Assembly (NCBI RefSeq): GCF_001886715.1
Contig: NZ_CP018082.1
Span: 3,286,001 to 3,350,000, forward strand
DNA from: Nocardia mangyaensis
GTDB taxonomy: Bacteria > Actinomycetota > Actinomycetes > Mycobacteriales > Mycobacteriaceae
Reading direction: 5' to 3'
DNA length: 64,000 nucleotides
In this document: positions 36,011 through 47,145 of the stretch, one piece after another
How the letters are laid out: the number at the start of each line of letters is the position of its first letter
Position numbering within the stretch: the first letter of the stretch is position 1
Position numbers and translations under genes: made by a program
Notes under the pieces: generated by a model
Seen by the model: the letters and a program-made list of their open reading frames with translations, nothing else
Told to the model about the DNA's origin: nothing
Database searches by the model: none

Positions 36011-36703
36011 GTGACCGCAGAGCGCGCCGATGGCCGGGCCAGCCGCTGGGACCGGCACCGCGCCGACCGCCGCGAACGGATCCTCGCGGCGGCGCTCGAC
36101 GCGGTGCAGGCCGAGGGGGCCTCGGTCGGTGTCCAGGAGATCGCCGATCGAGCGCAAGTGCCGCGGTCGGTGCTCTACCGGCTGTTCAAGGACCGTCAGG
36201 ACCTCGACGAACAGCTGCGGGTCCGCATCCTCGACGACCTGATGGCTGTGCTGGCCCCGACGCTGAATCCGGAGGGCACGGTGGCCGAGGCGATCGCCCG
36301 CTCGGTCGACACCTACGTGGGCTGGATCGCGGCCAATCCACGCCTGCACTACTTCATCGGCGCGGGATCGCCGGGCACGCGACGGCACAACTCGCCGATC
36401 GTGTCCGGCACCAAGATCGCCATCGCGGGCACGGTCAAAGAGGTGTTCGAGAACGCGTTGCGCGCCCAGTCCGCGCCGGTGACGATTGCCGAGCCGATGG
36501 CCTTCGGCCTGGTCGGCTTCGTCGACTCCAGTGTGAACCGCTGGCTCAGCCAGTCGATGCAACCGCTGGATGCCGCGGAATTGTCGTCCTACCTGCAGGA
36601 AGCGATCTGGGCGATCATCGACAGCAGTCTGCGCAAGGCGGGAGTCATGCTCAATCCACTGACTCCGATCGCGGATCTGGTCGCCGCGGCACCGGCGGAA
36701 TAG
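36011..36703 (+). CDS. TetR-family regulator
   Basis: 230 residues from GTG with a GGGAGGAAC ribosome site. The HTH is VGVQEIADRAQVPRSVLYRL followed by FKDRQDLDEQL; the rest is a helical ligand domain. It lies 104 bp after the racemase gene and just upstream of the AurF-like gene, with a palindrome in the latter gap, so it may control the diiron gene, the beta-oxidation operon or both. Confidence 0.85.
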   Translation: MTAERADGRASRWDRHRADRRERILAAALDAVQAEGASVGVQEIADRAQVPRSVLYRLFKDRQDLDEQLRVRILDDLMAVLAPTLNPEGTVAEAIARSVDTYVGWIAANPRLHYFIGAGSPGTRRHNSPIVSGTKIAIAGTVKEVFENALRAQSAPVTIAEPMAFGLVGFVDSSVNRWLSQSMQPLDAAELSSYLQEAIWAIIDSSLRKAGVMLNPLTPIADLVAAAPAE

Positions 36704-36733
36704 GTGTAACACTAGGTAGCGTCAACCCTTGTA

Positions 36734-36750
36734 TGGTACCGCCAGTACCA
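36734..36750. promoter_or_regulatory. Palindromic operator candidate TGGTAC-N5-GTACCA
   Basis: A perfect 6-bp inverted repeat with a 5-bp spacer, 38 bp before the AurF-like start and just after the TetR gene. Size and symmetry suit a TetR dimer. Confidence 0.55.
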
Positions 36751-36787
36751 CTAAACTGGACGGAAGAACCGTACTGAGGAGACATCG

Positions 36788-37780
36788 ATGACGCTGTCCA
36801 CCGCCGCCGCCAAGAAATCCACCACCGAGCCCGAGTACCACGACGTCCTCCGTGGACTGTCCGAGGGCTCGGTGACCAAGCACTTCGACCCCTATGTCGA
36901 CATCGACTGGGATTCGCCCGAGCTGGCCGTGCACGCCGACGACCCGCGCTGGATCATGCCCGAGGAAGACCCACTCGGCCGCCACCCCTGGTACAAGGCC
37001 CAGCCGGTGGAACGCCAGATCGAGATGGGTATGTGGCGCCAGGCCGGGATCGCCAAGGTCGGTCTCGACTTCGAGCAGCTGCTCATCCGTGGCCTCATGC
37101 AGTACTTGATCTCGGTGCCCAACGGCGATCCGGAGTTCCGGTACGTCACCCACGAGGCTGCCGAAGAGTGCAACCACACGATGATGTTCCAGGAGATGAT
37201 CAACCGGATCGGTCATCACGACGTCATCGGGATGGGCCCGGTCGACCGCAAGCTGACGATGATCATCTGGCCGGCGGTGAAGTACTTTCCCGAGCTGTTC
37301 TTCACGATGATCCTCGGCGGTGAGGAGCCGATCGACCACCTGCAGAAGTCGCTGCTGCGCGGCGGGGCCGACCTGCATCCGATGGTGCAGCGGGTCATGC
37401 AGATCCACGTGGCCGAGGAAGCCCGCCACATCTCCTTCGCGCACGAATACCTGCGCCGGAACGTGCCGAACATGAACCCGATCACGAAAACCGTGCTGTC
37501 GGTGGCTTTTCCGATCGCCATGCGAGTGATGCTGTCGATGATCGCGACCCCGCCCAAGGAATTCGTGGAGAAGTTCGACATTCCCGACGAAGTCATGCGC
37601 GAGGCCTACTGGGGCAGTCCCGAGGCGCAGATCACCAAGCGTGACGTCTTCGCCGATGTGCGGGCACTGGTCGTGAGCACCGGGCTGATGAACCCGGTCG
37701 CCAAGCTGACCTGGCGGCTGCTCGGCATCGACGGGCCGGTCTCGCGCTATCGCTCCGAGCCCGCGCGCAGGGCCGCCTGA
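36788..37780 (+). CDS. AurF-like non-haem diiron oxygenase
   Basis: 330 residues; GAGGAGA before the ATG. Helical ferritin-like protein with metal-binding pairs in HEAAEECNHTMMF (ExxH type) and HVAEEARHISFAHEYL. This arrangement fits the AurF/diiron-oxygenase family, which includes N-oxygenases and several uncharacterised actinobacterial members. Its place after a TetR gene and close to the beta-oxidation operon suggests an oxidation step on a lipid or xenobiotic. Substrate unknown. Confidence 0.82.
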   Translation: MTLSTAAAKKSTTEPEYHDVLRGLSEGSVTKHFDPYVDIDWDSPELAVHADDPRWIMPEEDPLGRHPWYKAQPVERQIEMGMWRQAGIAKVGLDFEQLLIRGLMQYLISVPNGDPEFRYVTHEAAEECNHTMMFQEMINRIGHHDVIGMGPVDRKLTMIIWPAVKYFPELFFTMILGGEEPIDHLQKSLLRGGADLHPMVQRVMQIHVAEEARHISFAHEYLRRNVPNMNPITKTVLSVAFPIAMRVMLSMIATPPKEFVEKFDIPDEVMREAYWGSPEAQITKRDVFADVRALVVSTGLMNPVAKLTWRLLGIDGPVSRYRSEPARRAA

Positions 37781-37803
37781 CCAGTGGCGATCCGCCTCGC
37801 ATG

Positions 37804-37830
37804 ACGGGCCGGGTCACCGACCCGGCCCGT
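37804..37830. terminator. Intrinsic terminator-type hairpin
   Basis: A perfect 12-bp stem, acgggccgggtc paired with gacccggcccgt, with a 3-nt loop, directly follows the diiron gene. Confidence 0.8.
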
Positions 37831-37880
37831 TCCCGCGCACATCCGGTCCCATTCGGCCCCCGATTTCCTGGAGTTCACCC

Positions 37881-39230
37881 TTGACTGCCGAGACCACCCG
37901 CGCACACGCGCAGAGCTGGCCCGCGCCCGCCCAGGCCGTGCTGCCCGAACTCGACCCGTTCTATCGGCCGCGGTCCGGGTACGAGCGGTTGCCCGAGGGC
38001 ACGCTGTTGCGGTGGCGTCCGGTGGAGCTGGCCGCCTTCGGCCTGATCCCGCTGCGGGTCTCGGCGTGGCAGCTGCTCTATCGCACGACCGACCTGAACG
38101 GCGCGGCCGACGCGTCGGTGACCACGGTCATCGCGCCCGCGGGCGGAGCCGGGGCGACCACGCCGCTGCTGTCGTTCCAGTGCGCCATCGACGCCATCTC
38201 GTCCAAGGCGTTCCCTTCCTACGCGCTGCAGCGCGGCTCGCGGGCGATCGGTACCTTCACCCATGTCGAACTGCTGTGCTTCGTCGACGCGCTGACCAGG
38301 GGCTGGGCGATCTCGATCCCCGATCACGAGGGCATGCTCGGCGCGTGGGGCGCCCCGCGCGAACCCGGCCACCGCGCGCTCGACGGCGTCCGCGCGGCAC
38401 TGAACTTCGCGCCGCTGGGCCTCGACCCGAACGCGCAGGTCGGGCTGTGGGGCTACTCCGGCGGCGGGCTCGCCACGTCCTGGGCGGTCGAGATGGCGCC
38501 CACCTACGCGCCCGAACTCGACATCGTCGGCGCCGTCCTCGGTTCGCCGGTCGGTGATCTGCTCTCGACCTTCCACCGCCTCAACGGTGGCCTGCACGCG
38601 GGTCTGCCCACTCTGGTCGTCGCCGCGCTGCGACGCGTCTATCCGGCGCTGGACACGGTCATCGGCAGCCATTTCAACGATGACGGGCGCGCGGTGCTCG
38701 ACAAGGCGGCCCTGTCCACCACGGCCGCCGCGGTGCTGCGTCTGGCGCGATACAACGTCAGCCGACACACCACGATGCCCATCGCCGAAGTTCTCGCTCT
38801 CGAGACGCTGGCCGCCATGATCGACGATCTCGCGCTCGGCACCTCGGCGCCGACGGTGCCGCTGCTGGTCGTGCAGGCCGTGCACGACCAGATCATCGCC
38901 GTCGACGACATCGACGCGCTGGTCGAGCGCTATCGCGCCCACGGCGCCCATGTCACCTACCTGCGCGACCGCACGAGTGAGCATCTCAGCCTGCTGGCGA
39001 TCTCCACGCCACTGAGCCTGAACTGGCTCGCCGACCGGTTCGCCGGTGCGGCGCTGACGCCGCCGCGGACCCGCACCGTGCGCAGCGTCCTCGGCCTGCC
39101 CGCCGGGCGCCGCGGCTTCGCCGGACTCGCGCGGGCCGCGCTCCAAGCGCTGTTCGCCCGGCCGCTCACCGCCGCGGCCATCGACCGTGACGGCAGTACG
39201 GCAGCGGGCGCGGCCCGTCGCGCTGCCTAG
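37881..39230 (+). CDS. Secretory-lipase-family (LIP) alpha/beta hydrolase
   Basis: 449 residues from TTG (TTG ACT GCC), with CTGGAG upstream. The conserved entry LDPFYRPRSGYERLPEGTLL and VSAWQLLYRTTD, the elbow LWGYSGGGLATSWA (catalytic Ser), then late Asp in VVQAVHDQIIAVDD and His in SEHLSLL match the LIP family of lipases (PF03583-type). No clear signal peptide is visible from this start. It may act on cell-envelope or storage lipids. Convergent with fadD5. Confidence 0.85.
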   Translation: MTAETTRAHAQSWPAPAQAVLPELDPFYRPRSGYERLPEGTLLRWRPVELAAFGLIPLRVSAWQLLYRTTDLNGAADASVTTVIAPAGGAGATTPLLSFQCAIDAISSKAFPSYALQRGSRAIGTFTHVELLCFVDALTRGWAISIPDHEGMLGAWGAPREPGHRALDGVRAALNFAPLGLDPNAQVGLWGYSGGGLATSWAVEMAPTYAPELDIVGAVLGSPVGDLLSTFHRLNGGLHAGLPTLVVAALRRVYPALDTVIGSHFNDDGRAVLDKAALSTTAAAVLRLARYNVSRHTTMPIAEVLALETLAAMIDDLALGTSAPTVPLLVVQAVHDQIIAVDDIDALVERYRAHGAHVTYLRDRTSEHLSLLAISTPLSLNWLADRFAGAALTPPRTRTVRSVLGLPAGRRGFAGLARAALQALFARPLTAAAIDRDGSTAAGAARRAA

Positions 39231-39354
39231 GCGCGCGGCGATCTACTGCCCAGGGCCGCTGAGTCCCGCTTCGTCGAGGTCGGCGGTGGCCACCTGAGGG
39301 CTGGTCGCCAGTGTGGTCACCGCCGAGTCGATCCGTCCCGCGATCGAGGAGTTC

Positions 39355-40929
39355 TCAGCCGCTGACCGGGGCCGCGGACCCGTGCAGCTTGCGCAGCTCG
39401 GGTTTGACGACCTTGCCGCCCGCATTGCGCGGCAGGGCATCGACCACGACCAGTGCCTTGGGATGCTTGTAGCGGGCCAGGTGTGCGTTGAGGTGGGATT
39501 CCAGGTCGGCGAGGCCGATTTCCTGGTCGTCCTCGACCGCGACGACCGCGACGGGCACCTCGCCCCACTTCTCGTCGGCCCGGCCGATCACCGCGGCCTC
39601 GCGGATCCGGGGATGGGCGAACAGCACGTTCTCCACCTCGGCGCAGTAGATGTTCTCGCCGCCGGAGATGATCATGTCCTTCTTGCGGTCGACGACGTAG
39701 ACGAAGCCTTCCTCGTCGGCGCGCACCAGGTCACCGGAGTGGAACCAGCCCCCGGCGAACGCGTCGGCGGTGGCGCGCGGATTGTTCCAGTACTCGCGCA
39801 TGAGAGTCGGTCCGCGATAGACGATCTCGCCGATCTCGCCCGGCGCGACATCATTGCCCTCGTCGTCGACGATGCGGGTGGCGATGGTGGGAATCGGCTT
39901 GCCGACCGAACCCAGTTTGCGGATCGCGTCCTCGCCGTCGAGCACACAGGTGATCGGTGACATCTCGGTCTGCCCGAACACGGCCACATTCAGCGCGTTC
40001 GGGAAGGTCTCGGCCATCGCGCGCAGCACGGTGTCGGAGGCGGGGGCGGCGCCCCAGCTGATCACCCGCAGTCGCAGATCACGCTGGGCCACCGTGGGAT
40101 CGGCGCACACGATCTGCCACTGCGCCGGAACCAGGAACACCGAGGTGGCGCGTTCGGCTTCCCACGCGTCGAGGACCTCGGTGGCGTCGAAGGCCTTGAG
40201 CGGGTGGATCACCGTCAACGAACCGAGCACGAAACAGGAAGCGACACTGCCCAATCCGGCGATGTGGAACAGCGGCGAGGCGCAGAAGGCGATGTCGTCG
40301 GGGCCATAGCGCATGGCCCGGATACAGGTCAGGGCCTGGGCCTGCATGTTGAGATGGGTCAGCACCGCGCCCTTGGGGTTGCCGGTGGTGCCCGAGGTGT
40401 ACATGATCAGCGCGGCCGAATCCTCGGGCACATCGCGCGGTTCGTGCGGGGCGCCGTCCTCGGCGAGCAGATCCTCGTAGCCGAGCGCGCCGTCACCGGT
40501 CGGTACCCCGACCACGATCCGGGTACGCAGCGTCTCGGTGGCCGCCGACACCGCGGCGGCCAGTGGCGCGAGTACCGCGTCGGTGATGATCACCGCGCTG
40601 CCGCTGTCGTTCACCTGGTAGACGAGTTCGGGCGGGGTGAGCCGGAAGTTCACCGGCACCGCGATGGCGCCGAGGGTGTTGATCGCGAACACCGTTTCGA
40701 TGTACTCGGTGTTGTTGAGCATCAGGATCATCACCCGGTCACCGGGTGCGACGCCGCGGCGGGCGAGCGCGTCGGCCAGGCGCTGGACGCGAGTGTGCAA
40801 CTCGCCCCAGGTGGTGGTCTTGCCGAGAAAGCGCAGCGCGGGCCCGTCCGGGTTCGTGGTGGCGTGCAGGGCGATCTGGTTCATCCAGTGATTGCGGCGC
40901 GAGCGCACCGGTTCTACGGCAGTGGTCAT
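39355..40929 (-). CDS. fadD5: Fatty-acyl-CoA synthetase, FadD5-like
   Basis: 524 residues from the ATG at 40929 (GAGGAGACGACCCC upstream). AMP/ATP loop YTSGTTGNPKGAVLTH, GQTEMSPITC, DRKKDMIISGGENIYCAEVE and the C-terminal Lys in PRNAGGKVVKPELR. The sequence closely follows M. tuberculosis FadD5 as I remember it (RVMILMLNxTE, YWNNPxATAxAFAGGWFHSGD). In M. tuberculosis fadD5 heads the mce1 operon; here it is the last gene of an operon with enoyl-CoA isomerase and NMO genes, about 8 kb from the mce genes, but it shares a promoter motif with them. Confidence 0.88.
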   Translation of the reverse strand: MTTAVEPVRSRRNHWMNQIALHATTNPDGPALRFLGKTTTWGELHTRVQRLADALARRGVAPGDRVMILMLNNTEYIETVFAINTLGAIAVPVNFRLTPPELVYQVNDSGSAVIITDAVLAPLAAAVSAATETLRTRIVVGVPTGDGALGYEDLLAEDGAPHEPRDVPEDSAALIMYTSGTTGNPKGAVLTHLNMQAQALTCIRAMRYGPDDIAFCASPLFHIAGLGSVASCFVLGSLTVIHPLKAFDATEVLDAWEAERATSVFLVPAQWQIVCADPTVAQRDLRLRVISWGAAPASDTVLRAMAETFPNALNVAVFGQTEMSPITCVLDGEDAIRKLGSVGKPIPTIATRIVDDEGNDVAPGEIGEIVYRGPTLMREYWNNPRATADAFAGGWFHSGDLVRADEEGFVYVVDRKKDMIISGGENIYCAEVENVLFAHPRIREAAVIGRADEKWGEVPVAVVAVEDDQEIGLADLESHLNAHLARYKHPKALVVVDALPRNAGGKVVKPELRKLHGSAAPVSG

Positions 40930-40954
40930 GGGGTCGTCTCCTCGGGGGCGTGGA

Positions 40955-42873
<1,919 letters not shown>

Positions 42874-42967
42874 TCAATAGGTCGCGCGGCGCGCTGGAAC
42901 CCGTAGGCGCCCTACCCGTCCTGTGCGGTGCGAGGGCGCCGTCGAGCTATCTGAAGGATGGTCGAGA

Positions 42968-44476
42968 ATGACCGAAACCCCCACGACCGCATCCATTTCT
43001 GCGACGATGGTGAGCACTGTGAACCCGGCGACGGGGGAACCGGTCGGCACCTGGGCCGTCGATGACGCCGCGAGCGTCGCCACGGCCGTCGGGCGGGCTC
43101 GTGCCGCCGCGCAGACGTGGAGTGAACTCGGGTTCACCGAGCGGAAGCGGGCACTTCTACGCTGGGCTGCTGGCATCGTCAATAACATCGATGAGTTCTG
43201 CGAGTTGATCAAGGCCGAGAACGGCAAGCCGCTCGAGGACGCCTACCTCGAGGTGATCACCGCCGTCGAGCACCTGAACTGGGCCGCGGACAACGCGCCC
43301 AAGGTGCTGAAGCCGAAGAAGGTCTTCCCCGGCCTGATGATGGCCAACCACGAGGCGGTGATCGAACAGCGGCCGCACGGTGTGGTGGGCGTGATCGGCC
43401 CGTGGAACTACCCGGTGTACACGCCGAACGGGTCCATCGCCTACGCGCTGGCCGCGGGCAACACGGTCGTGTTCAAGCCGAGCGAGCTGACCATCGGGGT
43501 CGGGCACTGGTTCGCCGATGCCTTCACCAAGGCCAATCCCGCGCTGCCCCAAGGCATTCTGAGCGTCGTCAGCGGTGACGGCGAGACCGGGCGCGCGCTG
43601 GTGGAGTCCGATGTCGACATGATCGCCTTCACCGGTTCGACGGCCACCGGCAAGAAGATCATGGCCGCGGCCGCGCAGCGCCTGACCCCGGTGGTCCTCG
43701 AATGCGGCGGCAAGGACGCGGCCATCATCGCCGAGGACGCCGATGTCGCCGCGGCGGCGGACGCGGTCGTCTGGTCGGCGATCGCCAACTCCGGTCAGAC
43801 CTGTGTGGGTACCGAACGCTGCTACGTGGTGAACTCGGTGCTCGACGAGTTCGTCGCCGAGGTGACCAAGCGGGTCACCGAGCTGACGCCCGGTTCGGGC
43901 CCCGATGCCGCCTACGGTCCGATGACGCTGCCCGCCCAGGTCGACGTGGTCTGCAGCCATGTCGAGGATGCCCTGGACAAGGGCGCGAAGGCGGTCTTCG
44001 GTGGCCGCGAGTCCATCCAGGCACCGTTCGTGGGCCCGATCGTGCTGCTCGATGTCCCCGAGGACTCGCTGGCCGTCGCGGAGGAGACCTTCGGCCCCAC
44101 CCTCACCATTCGTGGGGTGCGCGATGTCGAGGAGGCGATCCGGCTGTCCAACGCCTCGCGGTACGGCCTGGCCTCGACGGTGTTCTCCCGCAAGCGCGGG
44201 ATGGAGATCGCCCGGCAGCTGCGGGTCGGCGCCACCTCGGTGAACAGCCCGGCCGCCTACGCCGCGATCCCGGCGCTGCCTTTCGGCGGGGTGGGGGAGT
44301 CCGGCATCGGCCGCATCCACGGCGCCGCGGGCCTGCTCGGCTTCACCAGGCCGCATTCGATCGCGCGGCAGCGTTTCGTCATCCCCGGCATGGCGTTGCT
44401 GTCGTTTTCCCGCACCGCGTCCACCATGTCGCTCGTGCGCAAGCTCACCGCCCGCCGCTTCGGGCGCGCGAAGTAA
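42968..44476 (+). CDS. Aldehyde dehydrogenase
   Basis: 502 residues from the ATG at 42968, with GAAGGA upstream. NAD-binding and catalytic signatures: PWNYPVYTPNGSIAYALAAG, AFTGSTATGKKI, Glu in VVLECGGKDAAI, Cys in NSGQTCVGTERC and EETFGPTLTI. A C-terminal extension with a hydrophobic stretch (FVIPGMALLSF) resembles long-chain aldehyde dehydrogenases that contact membranes. It would oxidise a fatty or terpenoid aldehyde to the acid, which FadD5 could then activate. Confidence 0.9.
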   Translation: MTETPTTASISATMVSTVNPATGEPVGTWAVDDAASVATAVGRARAAAQTWSELGFTERKRALLRWAAGIVNNIDEFCELIKAENGKPLEDAYLEVITAVEHLNWAADNAPKVLKPKKVFPGLMMANHEAVIEQRPHGVVGVIGPWNYPVYTPNGSIAYALAAGNTVVFKPSELTIGVGHWFADAFTKANPALPQGILSVVSGDGETGRALVESDVDMIAFTGSTATGKKIMAAAAQRLTPVVLECGGKDAAIIAEDADVAAAADAVVWSAIANSGQTCVGTERCYVVNSVLDEFVAEVTKRVTELTPGSGPDAAYGPMTLPAQVDVVCSHVEDALDKGAKAVFGGRESIQAPFVGPIVLLDVPEDSLAVAEETFGPTLTIRGVRDVEEAIRLSNASRYGLASTVFSRKRGMEIARQLRVGATSVNSPAAYAAIPALPFGGVGESGIGRIHGAAGLLGFTRPHSIARQRFVIPGMALLSFSRTASTMSLVRKLTARRFGRAK

Positions 44477-44518
44477 GTCAGTACATCCACCGACCACAGA
44501 AAGCAGAGGGACACACTC

Positions 44519-45664
44519 ATGGGCGTCCAATTCAGCCCGGAACAGCGGGATTTCGCCGCGGCGGTCGCCGCGTTCGCCAAGCGCGAGGCCGGGACGCGGG
44601 AGAAGCGCGACGCGCTCACCGACCACGACGCCGAGCAGCACAACGCGGGGGTCTACGCCAAGATGGCCGAGCTCGGCTGGCTCGGCCTGACCGTGCCCGA
44701 GGAGTACGGGGGTTCGGACGCCTCGATGGTCGACATGTGCATCCTGCTCGAGGAGAGCCTGCGCGGCCTGCTGCCGATCGGCGCCATCGGCCCGACGCTG
44801 ATCACCGGTGGCGCCTACGCCAAGTTCGGTACCGAGGCGCAGAAGGACGCGGTGCTGCGCGGGATCGTTCGTGGTGCGTCGCAGTCGATCTCGATGTCGG
44901 AGCCGGAGGCGGGCTCCGACGTCGCCAACATCACCACCCGCGCGGAGAAGACCACCGACGGCTGGCTGATCAACGGTCAGAAGACCTGGTGCTCGAACGC
45001 CCACATCTCCGAGAACATCCTGCTGGTCGCGCGCACCGATCGCAGCGGCGGCAAACACGAGGGACTCACCATGTTCCACGTGCCCGCCACGACCTCGGGC
45101 CTGAAGATCAGCCCGATCGAGCTGATGGGTAACCAGAAGGAAACCAACGACCTGTACTTCACCGACTGTGTGCTCCCCGAGGACGCGGTGGTCGGCGAGG
45201 TGGGCAACGGCTGGCGTCAGCTGATGACGGGCTTGAACTTCGAGCGGCTGATCCTGGCCGCGATGAGCCTGGGCGCGGCCGAGCGCGCGTTCGAGGACAC
45301 CCTGCAGTTCATCAGCGAGCGCAAGCAGTTCGGCAGGCCGATCGGTTCCTTCCAGGCCCTGCGGCACCGCGTCGCCGATCTGGCCACCGAGATCGAGTGC
45401 ACCAAGCTGCTGGTCTACAGCGTCGCCGCCGCGGTGGACGCCAACCCGGCCAAGACCTTCGCTCGCGAGGCATCGATGGCCAAGCTCAAGGCCACCGAGA
45501 CCTCCAAGCAGGTGGCACTGGCCGGCATGCAGATGATGGGTGGCTACGGCTACGCCCGCGAGTTCGACATGGAAAAGCATGTCCGCGGCGCCCTGGTGTC
45601 GACCATCTTCGGTGGTACCAGCGAGATCCAGCGCGACATCATCGGCAAGACCTTCGGCCTCTGA
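44519..45664 (+). CDS. Acyl-CoA dehydrogenase
   Basis: 381 residues, 42 bp after the ALDH gene. Flavin/substrate motifs MSEPEAGSDVANI and GQKTWCSNAHI, FGRPIGSFQALRHRVADL and GGYGYAREFDMEKHVRGAL; the end is FGGTSEIQRDIIGKTFGL. The catalytic Glu appears to be the one in LNFERLILA, the isovaleryl-CoA-dehydrogenase position, since the C-terminal position reads FGGT. Introduces the alpha,beta double bond in beta-oxidation. Likely co-transcribed with ALDH and ended by a strong hairpin. Confidence 0.9.
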   Translation: MGVQFSPEQRDFAAAVAAFAKREAGTREKRDALTDHDAEQHNAGVYAKMAELGWLGLTVPEEYGGSDASMVDMCILLEESLRGLLPIGAIGPTLITGGAYAKFGTEAQKDAVLRGIVRGASQSISMSEPEAGSDVANITTRAEKTTDGWLINGQKTWCSNAHISENILLVARTDRSGGKHEGLTMFHVPATTSGLKISPIELMGNQKETNDLYFTDCVLPEDAVVGEVGNGWRQLMTGLNFERLILAAMSLGAAERAFEDTLQFISERKQFGRPIGSFQALRHRVADLATEIECTKLLVYSVAAAVDANPAKTFAREASMAKLKATETSKQVALAGMQMMGGYGYAREFDMEKHVRGALVSTIFGGTSEIQRDIIGKTFGL

Positions 45665-45675
45665 CCAGGAGGGGA

Positions 45676-45711
45676 GTGGGCGCCCGGCCGGAGCTCCGGC
45701 CGGGCGCCCAC
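45676..45711. terminator. Perfect 36-nt palindromic terminator
   Basis: An 18-bp arm starting GTGGGCGCCCGGCCGGAG and its exact complement follow the acyl-CoA dehydrogenase and face the convergent regulator gene. No T-run. Probably terminates transcription from both sides. Confidence 0.85.
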
Positions 45712-45785
45712 CGGGAACGTGATTTCGGGGGCCGCGAGGGCGCGCTGGGTGGCCGCCGCGATCTGGTGGCTGGGCGGGTTCGCGC

Positions 45786-47090
45786 TCAGCTCGGGGGCGA
45801 GACCGTCGACAGCGGCCGCCCGAGCAGGATGGTCTCGAGCAACTGGGTCACGGTGTCCTCGGGGCAGATTCCGTCGTCGCCGAAGGCGCGACCGAGATCG
45901 ACCACCAGGCTGAAGGCGGCGTGCACCAGGATCCTGGCTTCGCCCATCGACAGTTCCGGCCGGGCCGCGACGACCAGCTTGGCCCACTCGGCGATGATCA
46001 GTTGCTGCAGATGCCGCAAGGTCACCTGATCGGCGTGATCGACGTGGCTGAACTCCGCGTAGTACACGAACGTCAGCGCGCGTTCGTCGAACGAGCCGGC
46101 GACATAGAGCCCGATGAGGGTCGCCAGCGCGTCGGCCGGGGTGTCGGCCGCGACGATCGCGGGCGCGATCGCCGCCGACACCCGATCGGCCGCGCGGCGG
46201 AAGGCGGCCACCAGCAAGTCGCTCTTGCTGCGGTAGTAGCGGTACACCGCCGAGGCAGCCGACAGCTCCGCGGCGATGGCGATGTCTTCCACGCTGACGT
46301 TCGGATAGCCCCGCTCGTGGAACAGTTCCACCGCTTTGCGCAGCAGCAGGTCGTGCTTGAACGGCTGATGGCGCTGTTTGTTCCGGTCCGACCGGGTCGC
46401 GGTGCCCGGGCGATCGAGATCGGCGTCGATCAGCGTCCAGCTCGTCGCGGTGAGCAGTGCGGACAGGGCCTTCACCGGCACCGTCGCATGGTGATCGCCG
46501 ATGCTGCTGACCACGGCGAAGATCGAGACCGCCCGGATCGCGCGATCGCGGCGGCTCAGTTCGGGGCGAACCTCGCCGAGGAGGGTGCGCAGCGCGGCGA
46601 TGGCCCCGGTGAACTGCGCGTTGAGCTCGTCGAAATCGGCGGGCTCCAGGTAGCGGCGTTCCCAGCGCACCAGCGCCACCGTCGGCCGATTGGCGATGGT
46701 GTGGCTGATGATCGCGTCGAGGACGTGGTCCACACGCTGACGTGGCGTCCAATCGGCGGCCTCGGCGGGTAGCGTGGTGGCACTGAGCGCGAGCCCGGAC
46801 AGCCGCAGCAATTCCTCCCGGAACAGCGCGTACTTGCTCGGAAAGTGGCGGTAGAGGGCGGTGGAGCTGATATCGAGCCGACGGGCGATATCGTCCATGC
46901 TGACGCCGTGGTAGCCGTGCGCGCCGAACGCGGCCGCTGATTCCGCCGCGATCTGGGCACGGCGGTTCTTCGGCCTGCGCCGGACCGTGCGGGCCGGTGT
47001 GTCCGAGGGTGCTTCGTCTGCCTGCTTACTCGTTGTCTTGCCCTTTGTTCCTCGCGGTAGCGCGCGTTCGGCGATGATCTTGCCCGTCAT
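45786..47090 (-). CDS. Double-TetR (Mce3R-like) regulator 1
   Basis: 434 residues with two TetR domains in one chain. HTH 1: VSMDDIARRLDISSTALYRH (residues about 64-83). HTH 2: VSVEDIAIAAELSAASAVYR at about 275. The same fusion is known from M. tuberculosis Mce3R, a repressor of an mce operon and of lipid-catabolism genes. The N-terminal ~35 residues are basic and disordered. It is the last gene of the mce operon, 55 bp after its paralogue, and converges on the acyl-CoA dehydrogenase gene. Confidence 0.9.
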   Translation of the reverse strand: MTGKIIAERALPRGTKGKTTSKQADEAPSDTPARTVRRRPKNRRAQIAAESAAAFGAHGYHGVSMDDIARRLDISSTALYRHFPSKYALFREELLRLSGLALSATTLPAEAADWTPRQRVDHVLDAIISHTIANRPTVALVRWERRYLEPADFDELNAQFTGAIAALRTLLGEVRPELSRRDRAIRAVSIFAVVSSIGDHHATVPVKALSALLTATSWTLIDADLDRPGTATRSDRNKQRHQPFKHDLLLRKAVELFHERGYPNVSVEDIAIAAELSAASAVYRYYRSKSDLLVAAFRRAADRVSAAIAPAIVAADTPADALATLIGLYVAGSFDERALTFVYYAEFSHVDHADQVTLRHLQQLIIAEWAKLVVAARPELSMGEARILVHAAFSLVVDLGRAFGDDGICPEDTVTQLLETILLGRPLSTVSPPS

Positions 47091-47145
47091 GTTATCGCCT
47101 GACCTGGTAGGCCCGTCGCACCGGTTTGGGCTGCCGTACCGTGGG

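Noticed and set aside
39243..39440. 65-codon minus frame between the lipase and fadD5
   Set aside because: Overlaps the fadD5 3' end, no family match, weak start.
43157..45580. 807-codon antisense frame over ALDH and acyl-CoA dehydrogenase
   Set aside because: Shadow of two well-conserved genes; composition unlike a protein.
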